Shown: positions 1 through 10,172, numbered from the stretch's first letter. The stretch is 64,000 nucleotides of DNA from Methanobacteriota archaeon (GCA_009758405.1 WSBC01000016.1:124001-188000), one strand, 5' to 3'. The notes: generated by a model from the sequence alone, not told the origin. Translations and numbers: made by a program.

Positions 1-90
1 TTTTTGTTTAATTTCCTATTAACTGCCTCAGCAAATGTCATAGGTATCGAAACTCTAAATAACAAAGGGTATATAATACCTTCTGAAAAA

Positions 91-1251
91 CTAAATTTTT
101 TCCCTTAATATCTCTGCTGCCTCCCTAACATCCTCTGTCTTCGTGCTAAAGGCAAACCTAATATGATTTTTTCCCCTTTTTCCAAAAACAGGCCCAGGGG
201 TACTACCTATGTTAGTCTTTTTAAGAATATACTCTGACATGGCCCATTCATCCCCTACCCCCTCTGGGAATTCCCTTATTCTTGCCCAAAGATAAAAAGT
301 ACCCTCAGGAAAAACTGGATCCAACATTCTGGATTCCTTAACTGCACCGTAAAAAATGTCCCTTCTCTTTTCATACTCTTTTCTCATTTCCTCCACAATC
401 TGCTGTGGGCCTGTTAATGCAGCAAGTGCACCATACTGTGTCACTGAGTTTACTCCGTTGATTGTTACCCTGAGCATCTTTTTCATCCTTTCCTTTATCT
501 TTGGATTTTCTGCATATACATATCCTACTCTAAGGCCACTCATTGCATAACTTTTAGACATTGAAAATATTGAAACTGTATTTTCATACTCGGAACCTGG
601 ACTAAAGTGCTCTCTTCCGTCAAAAATAACATCCTCATAGGCCTCATCACTAACAATGTAAATATTATTTTTTCCTGCAAATTCTATTAACTCCCTAATA
701 TTATTCCTTGAAAGTACCTTTCCAGTTGGATTATGCGGTGAATTTATGAAAATGACACTTGCATCCTTATGTTTCTCAAATTTTTCTATATTCTGGTAAT
801 CAAGGTAATGCATATGCACTACCCTACCACCTGAGAGTTTAATTATTTCATTTATCTCAGTCCACATTGGGTCTGGAATTATTACCTTAGAACCATCGGA
901 TAAGATTGATCTAAAAATTGAATAAAGTGCATTCATTCCACCATTTGTTACAAAAACATTTTCAGGTTTGGCATCCCTTATATTATTCTTTTTTCTTAAC
1001 TTTTCAGCAATTGCCTCTCTTAATTCAGGTATACCTGTGGAGTCTGTATAATGGGTTTTATTCTCTTTTAGTGCCTTGCACATTGCCTCTTTTACATGCT
1101 CAGGTATTGGGAATGATGGGTCGCCTGATTCCATCCTGTAAACCTTCTTACCCTCCCTTTGAAGTTTTAAAAGCTGATCCCTTATTTGGACAATTGCACC
1201 AAAGGATATTTCATCAACAATGTTCTTTTTTAAAATATTTTTTTTCATCAT
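91..1251 (-). CDS. PLP-dependent aminotransferase class I/II (aspartate aminotransferase-like)
   Basis: NSPHNPTGKVLSR, SDEAYEDVIFDG and SMSKSYAMSGLRVGY motifs. Confidence 0.9.
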   Translation of the reverse strand: MMKKNILKKNIVDEISFGAIVQIRDQLLKLQREGKKVYRMESGDPSFPIPEHVKEAMCKALKENKTHYTDSTGIPELREAIAEKLRKKNNIRDAKPENVFVTNGGMNALYSIFRSILSDGSKVIIPDPMWTEINEIIKLSGGRVVHMHYLDYQNIEKFEKHKDASVIFINSPHNPTGKVLSRNNIRELIEFAGKNNIYIVSDEAYEDVIFDGREHFSPGSEYENTVSIFSMSKSYAMSGLRVGYVYAENPKIKERMKKMLRVTINGVNSVTQYGALAALTGPQQIVEEMRKEYEKRRDIFYGAVKESRMLDPVFPEGTFYLWARIREFPEGVGDEWAMSEYILKKTNIGSTPGPVFGKRGKNHIRFAFSTKTEDVREAAEILREKI

Positions 1252-1289
1252 TTCTAAAAATTTGAAAATATATTTTAAACTTTCTAGGA

Positions 1290-1931
1290 TTATTTAAACA
1301 CTTTGTCTTTATTTTTTATACAATCATCCCTAACAATACATTCAGAGCAATTACCTCTGTAACAATTTTTCCCTATCTTATGAAGAAAATATTCATAAAT
1401 GGAATAGCTTATTTCAAATTCTCTATAGGAATAGATATTAAGTGAGAGGTTTTTCATCGCAAGGTTAGAATAATAGGAAGGCATAGGTCTTGCCTTCTCC
1501 CATACATCTACCATTTCCCTCATAAATATACCCAAAGTAACATCACCTATACCCTTGGAGAGTGATTTAAGTCTTTTAACAAGATCTTCAAAATTCCTAG
1601 ATTCTTCGTGAATTTTTTTGAGGCCTCCACTTTTAATTATATTTTCTGACATATTTATGATCTTAGTGGCGGTTTTAAAATCGTACCTTGTATATCCACC
1701 TGAATCAAGCAAATAAACAAGATGATCCCAACCTGCCCTGACAATTTTTTCTGGTGTGATTAAATCCTCTTTTTTAAATAAATAATAGGTTCTTGCTGCA
1801 ATCTCCTCAGATATCCTAGCACCAAAAAGTATCGATAATAGAAACCAGGGAAATGGTTCCACAGAAACATCAATATTAAATTTATTTGCATATGATATGG
1901 AATTTTTTATTATTGTTTCTCTAGTTAACAT
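1290..1931 (-). CDS. HhH-GPD/endonuclease III-like DNA glycosylase family protein, atypical
   Basis: Helix-hairpin-helix-like LSKGIGDVTLGIF followed by MVDVW, and C-terminal Cys cluster CYRGNCSECIVRDDC. Confidence 0.65.
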   Translation of the reverse strand: MLTRETIIKNSISYANKFNIDVSVEPFPWFLLSILFGARISEEIAARTYYLFKKEDLITPEKIVRAGWDHLVYLLDSGGYTRYDFKTATKIINMSENIIKSGGLKKIHEESRNFEDLVKRLKSLSKGIGDVTLGIFMREMVDVWEKARPMPSYYSNLAMKNLSLNIYSYREFEISYSIYEYFLHKIGKNCYRGNCSECIVRDDCIKNKDKVFK

Positions 1932-1984
1932 AATTTTTAAAACATTTCATTTTTTAAAATCTTTTCCATTTTAAATTCAAAATA

Positions 1985-1993
1985 TTTTTATAT
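1985..1993 (+). promoter_or_regulatory. Probable TATA box for guaB (TTTTTATAT), about 20-28 nt upstream of the ATG, suggesting a leaderless mRNA
   Basis: AT-rich TATA-like element ending about 20 nt before ATG at 2014, no Shine-Dalgarno. Confidence 0.5.
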
Positions 1994-2013
1994 GAAAAGT
2001 TATTATTTATTAT

Positions 2014-3465
2014 ATGTTTGTAGAAAAATTTCAAAATATTAGGCTAGGACTTACCTTCGATGATGTTCTTCTTATACCCTCCAAAACAAGGGTAGATCCT
2101 GTAGAAACAGAAATAAGGACTAAATTAACAAGAAATCTAGAGATAAATATTCCCATAGTTAGTTCTCCCATGGACACTGTTACAGGCCCAGAGATGGCCA
2201 TAGGCATGGCACACCTTGGAGGCATTGGTATTATACATAGGAACCAATCCATAGAGGATCAAAGGCTTGCAGTAAGGAGTGTCAAAAGAGAGGAAAGCCT
2301 GATAATAAGGGAGGTAATAACAATAGCTCCTGAAAACACAGTGGCTGAGGCAATAAAATTAATGGAGGAAAAGAGAATAGCTGGACTACCAGTTGTTGAC
2401 AAAGGAATTCTAGTTGGTATTATTACGGGCAGGGATGTAAGATTTCTAAAGGAGAAGGAAAAAAAGGTTAATGAAATAATGACAAAGAATCCAGTTACAG
2501 GAAAGGAGAATATTACTATAGAAGAGGCTATGAATATCATGCAGCAACACAGGATAGAAAAATTGCCAATAGTTGATAACTCTGGAAAACTTATGGGGCT
2601 AATTACTGCAAAGGATATAATCAAGAGACAGAAATATCCAAACTCAACAAGGGACAGTGAGGGAAGACTCAGGGTAGGTGCAGCAGTAGGACCCTTTGAC
2701 ATAAGAAGGGCAGAGATACTTGAAAAAGAGGGTGTTGATGTAATTGTAGTTGATACTGCTCATGCACATAATGTAAAGGTTCTTGAATCAATAAAGGAAA
2801 TGAGAAAAAGGATAGATGTTGATATAATAGCTGGAAACATAGCTACCGCAGAGGCTGCTAAAGATCTGATTTCAATAGGGGTGGATGCCCTCAGGGTGGG
2901 TATTGGCCCTGGATCAATATGTACTACAAGGATAATTGCTGGAGTTGGTGTGCCACAGTTAGAGGCAATATCCCAGGTGGCCGAGGTAGCCGATCCCCAG
3001 GGAATACCCATTATAGCGGATGGTGGTATAAGGTATTCTGGTGATATTGTAAAGGCCATAGCAGCTGGTGCAAATTCTGTTATGCTTGGAAACCTTCTTG
3101 CAGGTACTGACGAGGCACCAGGTCAGGAGATAATGATTGGTGGCAGAAAATACAAGTCCTACAGGGGTATGGGATCACTTGGTGTAATACAGAAGGGGAT
3201 ATCTGATAGATATGGAAAGATAGGTGAGTCAAAATATGTTCCAGAGGGTGTAGAGGGCGCAGTTCCATACAAAGGAAAGCTCGAGGGAGTAGTATTCCAG
3301 CTTATTGGTGGTCTTAAGAGCGGTATGGGCTATGTAGGTGCTTCAAACATAGATGAGCTGAGGAAAAATACAAAGTTCATAAGGATGACAGGGGAAGGAC
3401 TAAGGGAAAGCCACCCACACGATGTGACAATAATAACGGAGGTACCCAACTATCCCACTAGATGA
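2014..3465 (+). CDS. guaB: Inosine-5'-monophosphate dehydrogenase with CBS domains
   Basis: LTFDDVLLIP, two CBS repeats, GIGPGSICTTRIIAGVGVPQ, YRGMGSLGV. Confidence 0.97.
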   Translation: MFVEKFQNIRLGLTFDDVLLIPSKTRVDPVETEIRTKLTRNLEINIPIVSSPMDTVTGPEMAIGMAHLGGIGIIHRNQSIEDQRLAVRSVKREESLIIREVITIAPENTVAEAIKLMEEKRIAGLPVVDKGILVGIITGRDVRFLKEKEKKVNEIMTKNPVTGKENITIEEAMNIMQQHRIEKLPIVDNSGKLMGLITAKDIIKRQKYPNSTRDSEGRLRVGAAVGPFDIRRAEILEKEGVDVIVVDTAHAHNVKVLESIKEMRKRIDVDIIAGNIATAEAAKDLISIGVDALRVGIGPGSICTTRIIAGVGVPQLEAISQVAEVADPQGIPIIADGGIRYSGDIVKAIAAGANSVMLGNLLAGTDEAPGQEIMIGGRKYKSYRGMGSLGVIQKGISDRYGKIGESKYVPEGVEGAVPYKGKLEGVVFQLIGGLKSGMGYVGASNIDELRKNTKFIRMTGEGLRESHPHDVTIITEVPNYPTR

Positions 3466-4086
3466 TCAGAATAGCCCCTTTATACCCTCCACAATGAATT
3501 CTATGGACATTGCTGCAAGTATAAGACCCATTATCCTGGATATTACCTGGTTTCCTGTCTTTCCAAGATATTTGAAAAATATATCGGAAAAATATAAAAG
3601 GTAATATGATATTAGCATCACTATTACAACAGCAACAAAAATCATTGCCTGATCGATAATTGTGGCACTTTTTTCTGTCACATAAATGATAACAGTGGTT
3701 ATTGCCCCTGGACCTGCAAGTAGTGGGACACCAAGAGGTACAATTCCCACGGCCTCTCTCTCCTCAATCTCAGCCCTTTCAGATTCTGAAAGTCTTGATC
3801 TCGTATATTTTCCGTGCATCATATCAAAAGCAACCTTGAAAAGTAAAATTCCTCCAGCAATCTTAAAAACATCAACGTTTATGTTGAATATCATAAATAT
3901 GTACTTTCCGCCTATACCAAAAACAAAGAGTACTAGAGTGGCTACCAATATACTTTTTTTAAGTGTTTTTTTCTTTTCCTCTTTTGTATAGTTTGCAGTC
4001 ATTGTAGAGAAGAAGGGTATTGATCCAAATGGATTAACTATTGAAAATATAGCAACGAATGCGGAAAGGAAGAATATGAAATTCAC
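3466..4086 (-). CDS. MarC family integral membrane protein
   Basis: NPFGSIPFF and VPLGVPLLAGPGAITTVIIY motifs, multiple TM segments. Confidence 0.85.
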   Translation of the reverse strand: MNFIFFLSAFVAIFSIVNPFGSIPFFSTMTANYTKEEKKKTLKKSILVATLVLFVFGIGGKYIFMIFNINVDVFKIAGGILLFKVAFDMMHGKYTRSRLSESERAEIEEREAVGIVPLGVPLLAGPGAITTVIIYVTEKSATIIDQAMIFVAVVIVMLISYYLLYFSDIFFKYLGKTGNQVISRIMGLILAAMSIEFIVEGIKGLF

Positions 4087-4167
4087 AATTATTTAATTGA
4101 ATGGATCTATAAAATCTTTACCTTTATAAAAATTTTGTACAAAAAATCTAATATACTTTTAAAATAA

Positions 4168-5022
4168 TTGTATATCATAATGAGATTAATTTCGATTTTA
4201 CCAGCATTAATTCTATTCTCTTCCCTAATCTCTAATGCAAATTCTGGTTTTTTTTATTCAAACAATATTTCTTTTATTTATAATCAATATGGAGAAATAT
4301 CTAATCTTTCCTATGAAAATTCAATAATAATAAAAGAAATAAAATTTTCTGAAAAGATAAATGGAACATGGACAAAAGATCCTTTGGGAATGATTTATAA
4401 AAACAATCTAGTTAATATTAATATAAATAAAATTGGTGTTATAGATGTGAACACAGAGGGCATTTCCTTTGAAATTGATATTAATGATGGTATAAATATA
4501 ACAAGAGCAATAACATTTAATGGAATTATTTCTAAAATTTTTGTAATTAGGTTTTCTGGAAATTTTATTATTAATGGAGATGATATTATTTCATATTCAA
4601 GGGCCACAATTTTTCTTAATATTTCAGAAGATTTCCTAGATCAGGTTTCATCACCACAGGTGGGTGGTGTAATTTTTATCAATGGAACCACACATACAGA
4701 TTTTGTTTATGTAAATTATTCCTATTTTGGAAATATGGATTTTTCCTTTAATTTTAATGGTTCACCTAAATATTTTGTTTTTATATTCAATGGAAAAACA
4801 AATAATTTAAATGTTCTTTTGAATGGGAAGATTTATGAAAACTATACAGTAGAAAATGAAAATAATTCTACCATATATAAAGTACTTCTACCTCCTGGAA
4901 ACAATACAATATCATTTATTAAATCTGGTGGTTTACCAGCGCAAGATTTCATAGCATTATCTATTATTTCCTTAACATTAATAATAGGTATAATTATGCT
5001 TTATTGGGTGAGGAAAAAATGA
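4168..5022 (+). CDS. Exported, C-terminally membrane-anchored protein, unknown function
   Basis: N-terminal signal-like helix, many N-X-S/T sites, C-terminal TM helix followed by RKK. Confidence 0.6.
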   Translation: MYIIMRLISILPALILFSSLISNANSGFFYSNNISFIYNQYGEISNLSYENSIIIKEIKFSEKINGTWTKDPLGMIYKNNLVNININKIGVIDVNTEGISFEIDINDGINITRAITFNGIISKIFVIRFSGNFIINGDDIISYSRATIFLNISEDFLDQVSSPQVGGVIFINGTTHTDFVYVNYSYFGNMDFSFNFNGSPKYFVFIFNGKTNNLNVLLNGKIYENYTVENENNSTIYKVLLPPGNNTISFIKSGGLPAQDFIALSIISLTLIIGIIMLYWVRKK

Positions 5023-5759
5023 AGATCCTAACCATTTTTATTGTTTTATCCCTTATTTTACCATCCGGCTTTTCAATATCAGAAAACAATAATTATATTA
5101 AAATAGCTAACAATAACTATTCAATATTCTTAAGTAAATTTTATCCATTAATTATTATAAATGATTCAAGGGGGTCTATTGTGTTTGCAATCACAGGAAT
5201 AATAACAAATGAAGGTAATTATTACCAGCTCTTTAATATTTCATGGGAAAGACATTTTGAAGAAAAAAATTACCTTAACTATAGTTTATCCTCCATAAAT
5301 TCTGATACAAAGATGAGCTTCAATTTTATCATAAACTCAACATCAAACTCAATTAATATTTTAATTATTTTAAAAATTTCAAACTTCAAGGGAAAAAGCT
5401 TAGGTGTAGTGGAACATATATTAAAGAATTTAATACAGCTTAGGGACATTCAGAATATTGATAAAAACATGGATTATGAATTCAATCCTATGCCTGAGGA
5501 AAAAATGAATGTAAAGGATAATATTCATTATATACTTAGGAATGGCACATTCTATTCAAACAGTAACAATACAAACTCCACAAACCTAATGATATTTTCA
5601 CCTGTAAATGGCTCTATTGCAACCTTGATGTCCATCATTACACTTCCAGTTTATCATAATGTATCATACTCTTTTCCTTACCTTTATTCCTTTATTGGAA
5701 TTGTTATTGGAATCTCCATAATAGTATCAGGTGCCATAATATTGAGAAAAAGATCATGA
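5004..5759 (+). CDS. Exported, C-terminally membrane-anchored protein, unknown function
   Basis: Signal-like N-terminus, Asn-rich ectodomain, C-terminal TM plus RKRS; overlaps the preceding gene. Confidence 0.6.
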   Translation: MGEEKMKILTIFIVLSLILPSGFSISENNNYIKIANNNYSIFLSKFYPLIIINDSRGSIVFAITGIITNEGNYYQLFNISWERHFEEKNYLNYSLSSINSDTKMSFNFIINSTSNSINILIILKISNFKGKSLGVVEHILKNLIQLRDIQNIDKNMDYEFNPMPEEKMNVKDNIHYILRNGTFYSNSNNTNSTNLMIFSPVNGSIATLMSIITLPVYHNVSYSFPYLYSFIGIVIGISIIVSGAIILRKRS

Positions 5760-6266
5760 CTTCTCCCAAAACTCTATGAAACTATCCACCAAGATATCTT
5801 GGAAACTTCCCCTGTATTTTATTATTGTCTTTGCAATATTCTCTTCTTCTCTTACACGGTAGAAAATATAATTTCCATTCTCTATTTTCTCTAATATATT
5901 ATTTTTGACCAACTTTTTTATGTGATATGAAAGGGTAGTCCTTTTTAATCCTGTTTCCCTTTCAATGGATTCAATGGTCATTGCACCATTCTCTATTAGG
6001 CAAATGATTAATTTCCTAGATATTGGCTGTCTTAAATATGGAAGGTATTTTTTTTCCTCAGGATTTTCCATCGCCCTTGGGTAATATCTCTTATACCCCA
6101 TCTCCTCTCTGGAAATAATAAGGCCCTCCTTCTCAAGTACGTCTAAATGATATTGTAGATCACCAACGTTAAGATTCAGTTTTCTCAGTAATTCCCTAAA
6201 ATGAAGACCTGGGTTTTTTTCAATTGTTTCGTATATCTCCTTTCTTTTAAGTAAATCTCTGGGCAA
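5754..6266 (-). CDS. Transcriptional regulator with two winged-helix domains
   Basis: NPGLHFRELLRKLNLNVGDLQYHLDVLEKEGLI and AMTIESIERETGLKRTTLSYHIKKLVKNNIL. Confidence 0.85.
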   Translation of the reverse strand: MPRDLLKRKEIYETIEKNPGLHFRELLRKLNLNVGDLQYHLDVLEKEGLIISREEMGYKRYYPRAMENPEEKKYLPYLRQPISRKLIICLIENGAMTIESIERETGLKRTTLSYHIKKLVKNNILEKIENGNYIFYRVREEENIAKTIIKYRGSFQDILVDSFIEFWEKS

Positions 6267-6272
6267 TACTTT

Positions 6273-6506
6273 TCACCTTAGGACTATCACTAGATATAGA
6301 AATATAAGGACAAAGGCATCCAATGAGGGATAGATATAGAAGGGTAGAAGAAGAAGGTATGATATACCCTTCATAAAAAAAACTAAAAAAACAAATGTAA
6401 GAAATATGTATTTTTTCTCCCTCATCCTTTTCCAAGAGATCATGGAAACATAAATAAAGAATATTGAAAGTACCAGCACTACTCCAGCAGCTATTTCTTC
6501 AAGCAT
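6273..6506 (-). CDS. Small membrane protein
   Basis: Three predicted hydrophobic helices, directly upstream of the winged-helix gene on the same strand. Confidence 0.5.
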   Translation of the reverse strand: MLEEIAAGVVLVLSIFFIYVSMISWKRMREKKYIFLTFVFLVFFMKGISYLLLLPFYIYPSLDAFVLIFLYLVIVLR

Positions 6507-6574
6507 AATAAATTAAATATATTACAATAATAAAAAGTTTGGTAAAAGATTAATAGTGATTTCATATTTTTATT

Positions 6575-7891
6575 TTGATGTGGATTGGAATTGATGATAC
6601 AGATTCATCACAGGGGATGTGTACTACATTCCTCGTTCCGGAGATAATTTCATCACTTAACTATGACCTCATTGGATATCCTAGGCTGGTAAGGTTAAAC
6701 CCTAATATTCCATGGAAAACAAGGGGAAATGCTGCAATTGCATTCAAGATAGGTGAGGGTAAAGGGAAGTCTAAGAAAATAGGCGAATTCAGAGGCAGGG
6801 ATATATTATCTTTTCAATACGGTGAGGAAATCCCTACCACGGATATCCTTGATAAAATAAAAAAAATTGTTGAAAGGTATGCAATACTGGATGATAAAAA
6901 GACTGCTCCTGGTATAGTTATATCGAAGAAGAAAATTAGCGAATCTATTTATTGGAAAGCAGTAAGATCTGTTGTCTCCCTGGATTTTGTAATGCCATAC
7001 CTGAAAGGTCTTGATTTTTATGGATATAAGAGTAAAAGGGGCCTTATAGGTGCCGCAGCTGCAATCGCCTGGAAACCAAGGATAAAAACATATGAATTAA
7101 TTGCCTATCTACCAGAGGAGAAATGGCTCCAGGAAAGATACGTGGATGTTAATTCTGTGATTGAAATGGATAGTACTGTGAAGACTACATTCGAGAACTA
7201 TGACTATAGAAATAGGCATGTTGCAATAAAGCCTGAAACAAAGACACCTGTTCTATTTGGAATCAGGGGCACGGATCCCGATGATCTCGAAAGGGCAAGA
7301 AATATTGTTAAAAGTGATCCATACCTGGGATACATAATATTTGAAACAAATCAGGGGACAGACGATCATCTAGTTAGAAAAAATATTTCTGAGATAAAAC
7401 CCTATGATTCTGTGATTGTAAAAGGAACTGTAAAGACAAGGCCAAAAACCATTATTGGAGGACACTTGATATTCAAAATATTTGATGAAACGGGATCAAT
7501 AGAGTGTGCTGCGTATGAAAAGACTAAGGAGTTCAGGGAGATCATAAAAAAATTAATGCCTGGGGATGCAGTGATTGTTTATGGTAGTATTAAAAAATAT
7601 CCTAATACAATAAATATTGAGAAGATAAAAATAGAATCACTTGCCGATATTTATAAAAAGGAGATACCAAGATGCCCAGTATGTGGTAAAAAAATGGAAT
7701 CGGCGGGAAAGGGAAAAGGTTATAGATGCAGAAAATGTGGTACATTTAAAAGTGAACCAAATTATGTCAAAATTGAGAGGGATATTTCACCAGGTTTTTA
7801 CCAAGTACCGATAATAGCAAGAAGACACCTTTCAAAACCTATTGAATTTTTTCAGGTAGAATATATACAATCTTCCCATCTCCATTTCTGA
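6575..7891 (+). CDS. tiaS: tRNA(Ile2) 2-agmatinylcytidine synthetase
   Basis: WIGIDDTDSSQGMCTTFL, RLVRLNPNIPWKTRGNAA, OB domain and C-terminal zinc ribbon CPVCGKKM...CRKC. Confidence 0.95.
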   Translation: MMWIGIDDTDSSQGMCTTFLVPEIISSLNYDLIGYPRLVRLNPNIPWKTRGNAAIAFKIGEGKGKSKKIGEFRGRDILSFQYGEEIPTTDILDKIKKIVERYAILDDKKTAPGIVISKKKISESIYWKAVRSVVSLDFVMPYLKGLDFYGYKSKRGLIGAAAAIAWKPRIKTYELIAYLPEEKWLQERYVDVNSVIEMDSTVKTTFENYDYRNRHVAIKPETKTPVLFGIRGTDPDDLERARNIVKSDPYLGYIIFETNQGTDDHLVRKNISEIKPYDSVIVKGTVKTRPKTIIGGHLIFKIFDETGSIECAAYEKTKEFREIIKKLMPGDAVIVYGSIKKYPNTINIEKIKIESLADIYKKEIPRCPVCGKKMESAGKGKGYRCRKCGTFKSEPNYVKIERDISPGFYQVPIIARRHLSKPIEFFQVEYIQSSHLHF

Positions 7892-8672
7892 TTATTTTAC
7901 CACTAACACCATATACCTCAACGATAGAGTTTTCATTTATAACTTTATCAGGTGGTCCAATGGAAAATATTTTACCTTTTGATAATAAAGCCACCCTGGT
8001 ACAGTATCTTACTGCCATATTAACATCATGCATGGTTAAGAGTATTCCTCTACCTGTTTTCCTAATATTTTCAATCAATTCCATAATCTCTACCTGAAAT
8101 TTTAAATCAAGATTGGACGTGGGCTCATCCATCAAAAGTATTTCGGTATTCTGGGCTAGGGCCCTTGCAATAAGCATTCTCTGTCTTTCCCCGCCTGAAA
8201 TCTCCCTTACGGAATGTCTTGAAAGATTATTTATGCCTGTTGCCAACATCGCTTTTTCAATTAAATCAAAGTCCCTCAATGTTAATGTATCAAAGAATCC
8301 AATATATGGATACCTTCCCATAGCTACCATATCATAAACAGTAAAATCAAATCCTGCCCCAAGATCCGATGGAACCATGGCTATTTTTCTTGCCAATTCC
8401 TTCCTTGAATATTTTTCAATCTCTTTCCCGAGTATTTCTATTTTTCCCTCCTTCTTTTTCAATATACCACCAACAAGTTTTATAAGTGTTGTTTTACCAG
8501 ATCCATTGGGCCCAAGAATGCCCAAGATTTCACCTCTATTAAGGACAAAACTTACACCGTCTATTACATTAAAATCACCGTATGAAAATTTAAGATCCTT
8601 AACACTGATCAAAATTTCACCCCCAGTAATTTCTTTCCCTGACAAGGAGGAATAGGAATACAGGGACACCAA
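7839..8672 (-). CDS. ABC transporter ATP-binding protein (cobalamin/Fe3+-siderophore type)
   Basis: Walker A GPNGSGKTT, signature SGGERQRM, Walker B ILLMDEPTS. Confidence 0.92.
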   Translation of the reverse strand: MVSLYSYSSLSGKEITGGEILISVKDLKFSYGDFNVIDGVSFVLNRGEILGILGPNGSGKTTLIKLVGGILKKKEGKIEILGKEIEKYSRKELARKIAMVPSDLGAGFDFTVYDMVAMGRYPYIGFFDTLTLRDFDLIEKAMLATGINNLSRHSVREISGGERQRMLIARALAQNTEILLMDEPTSNLDLKFQVEIMELIENIRKTGRGILLTMHDVNMAVRYCTRVALLSKGKIFSIGPPDKVINENSIVEVYGVSGKIIRNGDGKIVYILPEKIQ

Positions 8673-9606
8673 TCATTGATGTTACTATGCCAACAGGTAA
8701 TTCCTCTATTATGCTAATGGACCTTGATATTGTATCAGCAATTACCATATAGGATGCACCAATGAAAATTGCAGATGCAATTAGGTGCCTGTTTTTTGGT
8801 CCTATTAATATTCTTACAATATGTGGTATCACAAGACCTACAAAACCTATTATTCCAGAAAATGCAACACTGAGCCCAGTTATTAGGGAGGCTAGAATGA
8901 AGAATATTACCCTTACCTTTTTAACATCAATACCAAGTGAATATGCATGATCCTCCCCCAGCATCATTGGATCTAGATCAAGTGACATTATACCTATTAT
9001 TGCAATTGTAGGAATTGCAACAAAAAACATTATATAAACCTCAGTCCAGGTAGCACCACTAAAACTACCCATAAGCCAGTAAAATACGGTAAGAAGATCC
9101 TTCCCAAGTAGGTATAGTAATAAAGAGACAAATGCACTTAAAAATATTGAGGTACCGATTCCTGCAAGAAGCATATTTTCACTTTTTAAACTACCTGAAA
9201 TGCTTGAAATTAGAAGAACAATCAATGTTGTTAATAGGGCCCCAACAAATGCAAATAATGGTAAGAAAAATATGCTGATATAAAAGAATCCGAAGAACAT
9301 GGATATAGTTGCACCCAATGCAGCACCTGAGGCAGTTCCTGTCACATAAGGATCAGCAAGTGGATTACGGAATAGACCCTGCATCACTGCACCAGAAACA
9401 GTTAATGATGCGCCAACAATTGCGGCAAGCAATATTCTCGGCATCCTGAGCTGCCATATTATTATTGAATAAACATCATTACCTGGATGAAATAGTTTTA
9501 CCATTACACTAATAAGTGGTATTGAAACAGCACCTATTTCTAGAGAAAAGACAATAGAAAAAAAGAATAATACAATTGAAATTATTAATAATAATCCACT
9601 TTTCAT
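8617..9606 (-). CDS. FecCD/BtuC-type ABC transporter permease
   Basis: RMPRILLAAIVGASLTVSGAVMQGLFRNPLADPYVTGTASGAALGA; GFVGLVIPHIVR. Confidence 0.93.
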   Translation of the reverse strand: MKSGLLLIISIVLFFFSIVFSLEIGAVSIPLISVMVKLFHPGNDVYSIIIWQLRMPRILLAAIVGASLTVSGAVMQGLFRNPLADPYVTGTASGAALGATISMFFGFFYISIFFLPLFAFVGALLTTLIVLLISSISGSLKSENMLLAGIGTSIFLSAFVSLLLYLLGKDLLTVFYWLMGSFSGATWTEVYIMFFVAIPTIAIIGIMSLDLDPMMLGEDHAYSLGIDVKKVRVIFFILASLITGLSVAFSGIIGFVGLVIPHIVRILIGPKNRHLIASAIFIGASYMVIADTISRSISIIEELPVGIVTSMIGVPVFLFLLVRERNYWG

Positions 9607-10172
9607 TTTTCATTGCACCTTATTTCATTTACCATATTTTCGATGAAAATTTTTAAAACACCATCGGCCTCGTTCATTACGCTTAAAAGCATTTCTCTTC
9701 CCTCACATTCTCTTCTTTTGTATGGCCTAGTATTTTGGATTTTTCTATACAATACTCTTGCCTCTTCGGCTTCTTTAAATTTTTTTAGCTTCGAGGCTGC
9801 AGCTGCCAATGATATCCATCCATATGCATATTCGGGTTCAATCTCAACAAATTTTTTGAAGAGTGAATATGCCATCTCAACCCTACCCAATTTCATAGCG
9901 GCCCATCCGGCCCAGAGTGATGATGATTTATTATCCTCTATTAAATGGTATTTCAGGGCATTTTCATATGCCCTTTTACTGCCTTCAACATTACCCTGTC
10001 TTTCCAGGCAGTTGGCCAGGCCATGCCATAATGATGCCATATCAGGTTTTATTTTCAAAAGTATAATATATATTGCAGATGCCTCCTCATACTTTTTTGC
10101 ACAGATTAAACCCTCTGCGACCTTGTAAAGATCTTCAAAGTTAAGAGGCATAAAAAAGATTAAATAATTCAA
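9603..10172 (-). CDS. TPR-repeat protein (start probably at the internal MPLNFEDLYK)
   Basis: TPR-like helices: ASLWHGLANCLERQGNVEGSKRAYENAL, AGWAAMKLGRVEMAYSLFKKFVEIEP. Confidence 0.75.
   Translation of the reverse strand: MNYLIFFMPLNFEDLYKVAEGLICAKKYEEASAIYIILLKIKPDMASLWHGLANCLERQGNVEGSKRAYENALKYHLIEDNKSSSLWAGWAAMKLGRVEMAYSLFKKFVEIEPEYAYGWISLAAAASKLKKFKEAEEARVLYRKIQNTRPYKRRECEGREMLLSVMNEADGVLKIFIENMVNEIRCNEK

Noticed and set aside
2259-2702. 147-aa minus-strand ORF
   Set aside because: Entirely inside guaB on the opposite strand; low-complexity shadow ORF.
9613-10128. 171-aa plus-strand ORF
   Set aside because: Antisense to the TPR gene, which has clear repeat structure.
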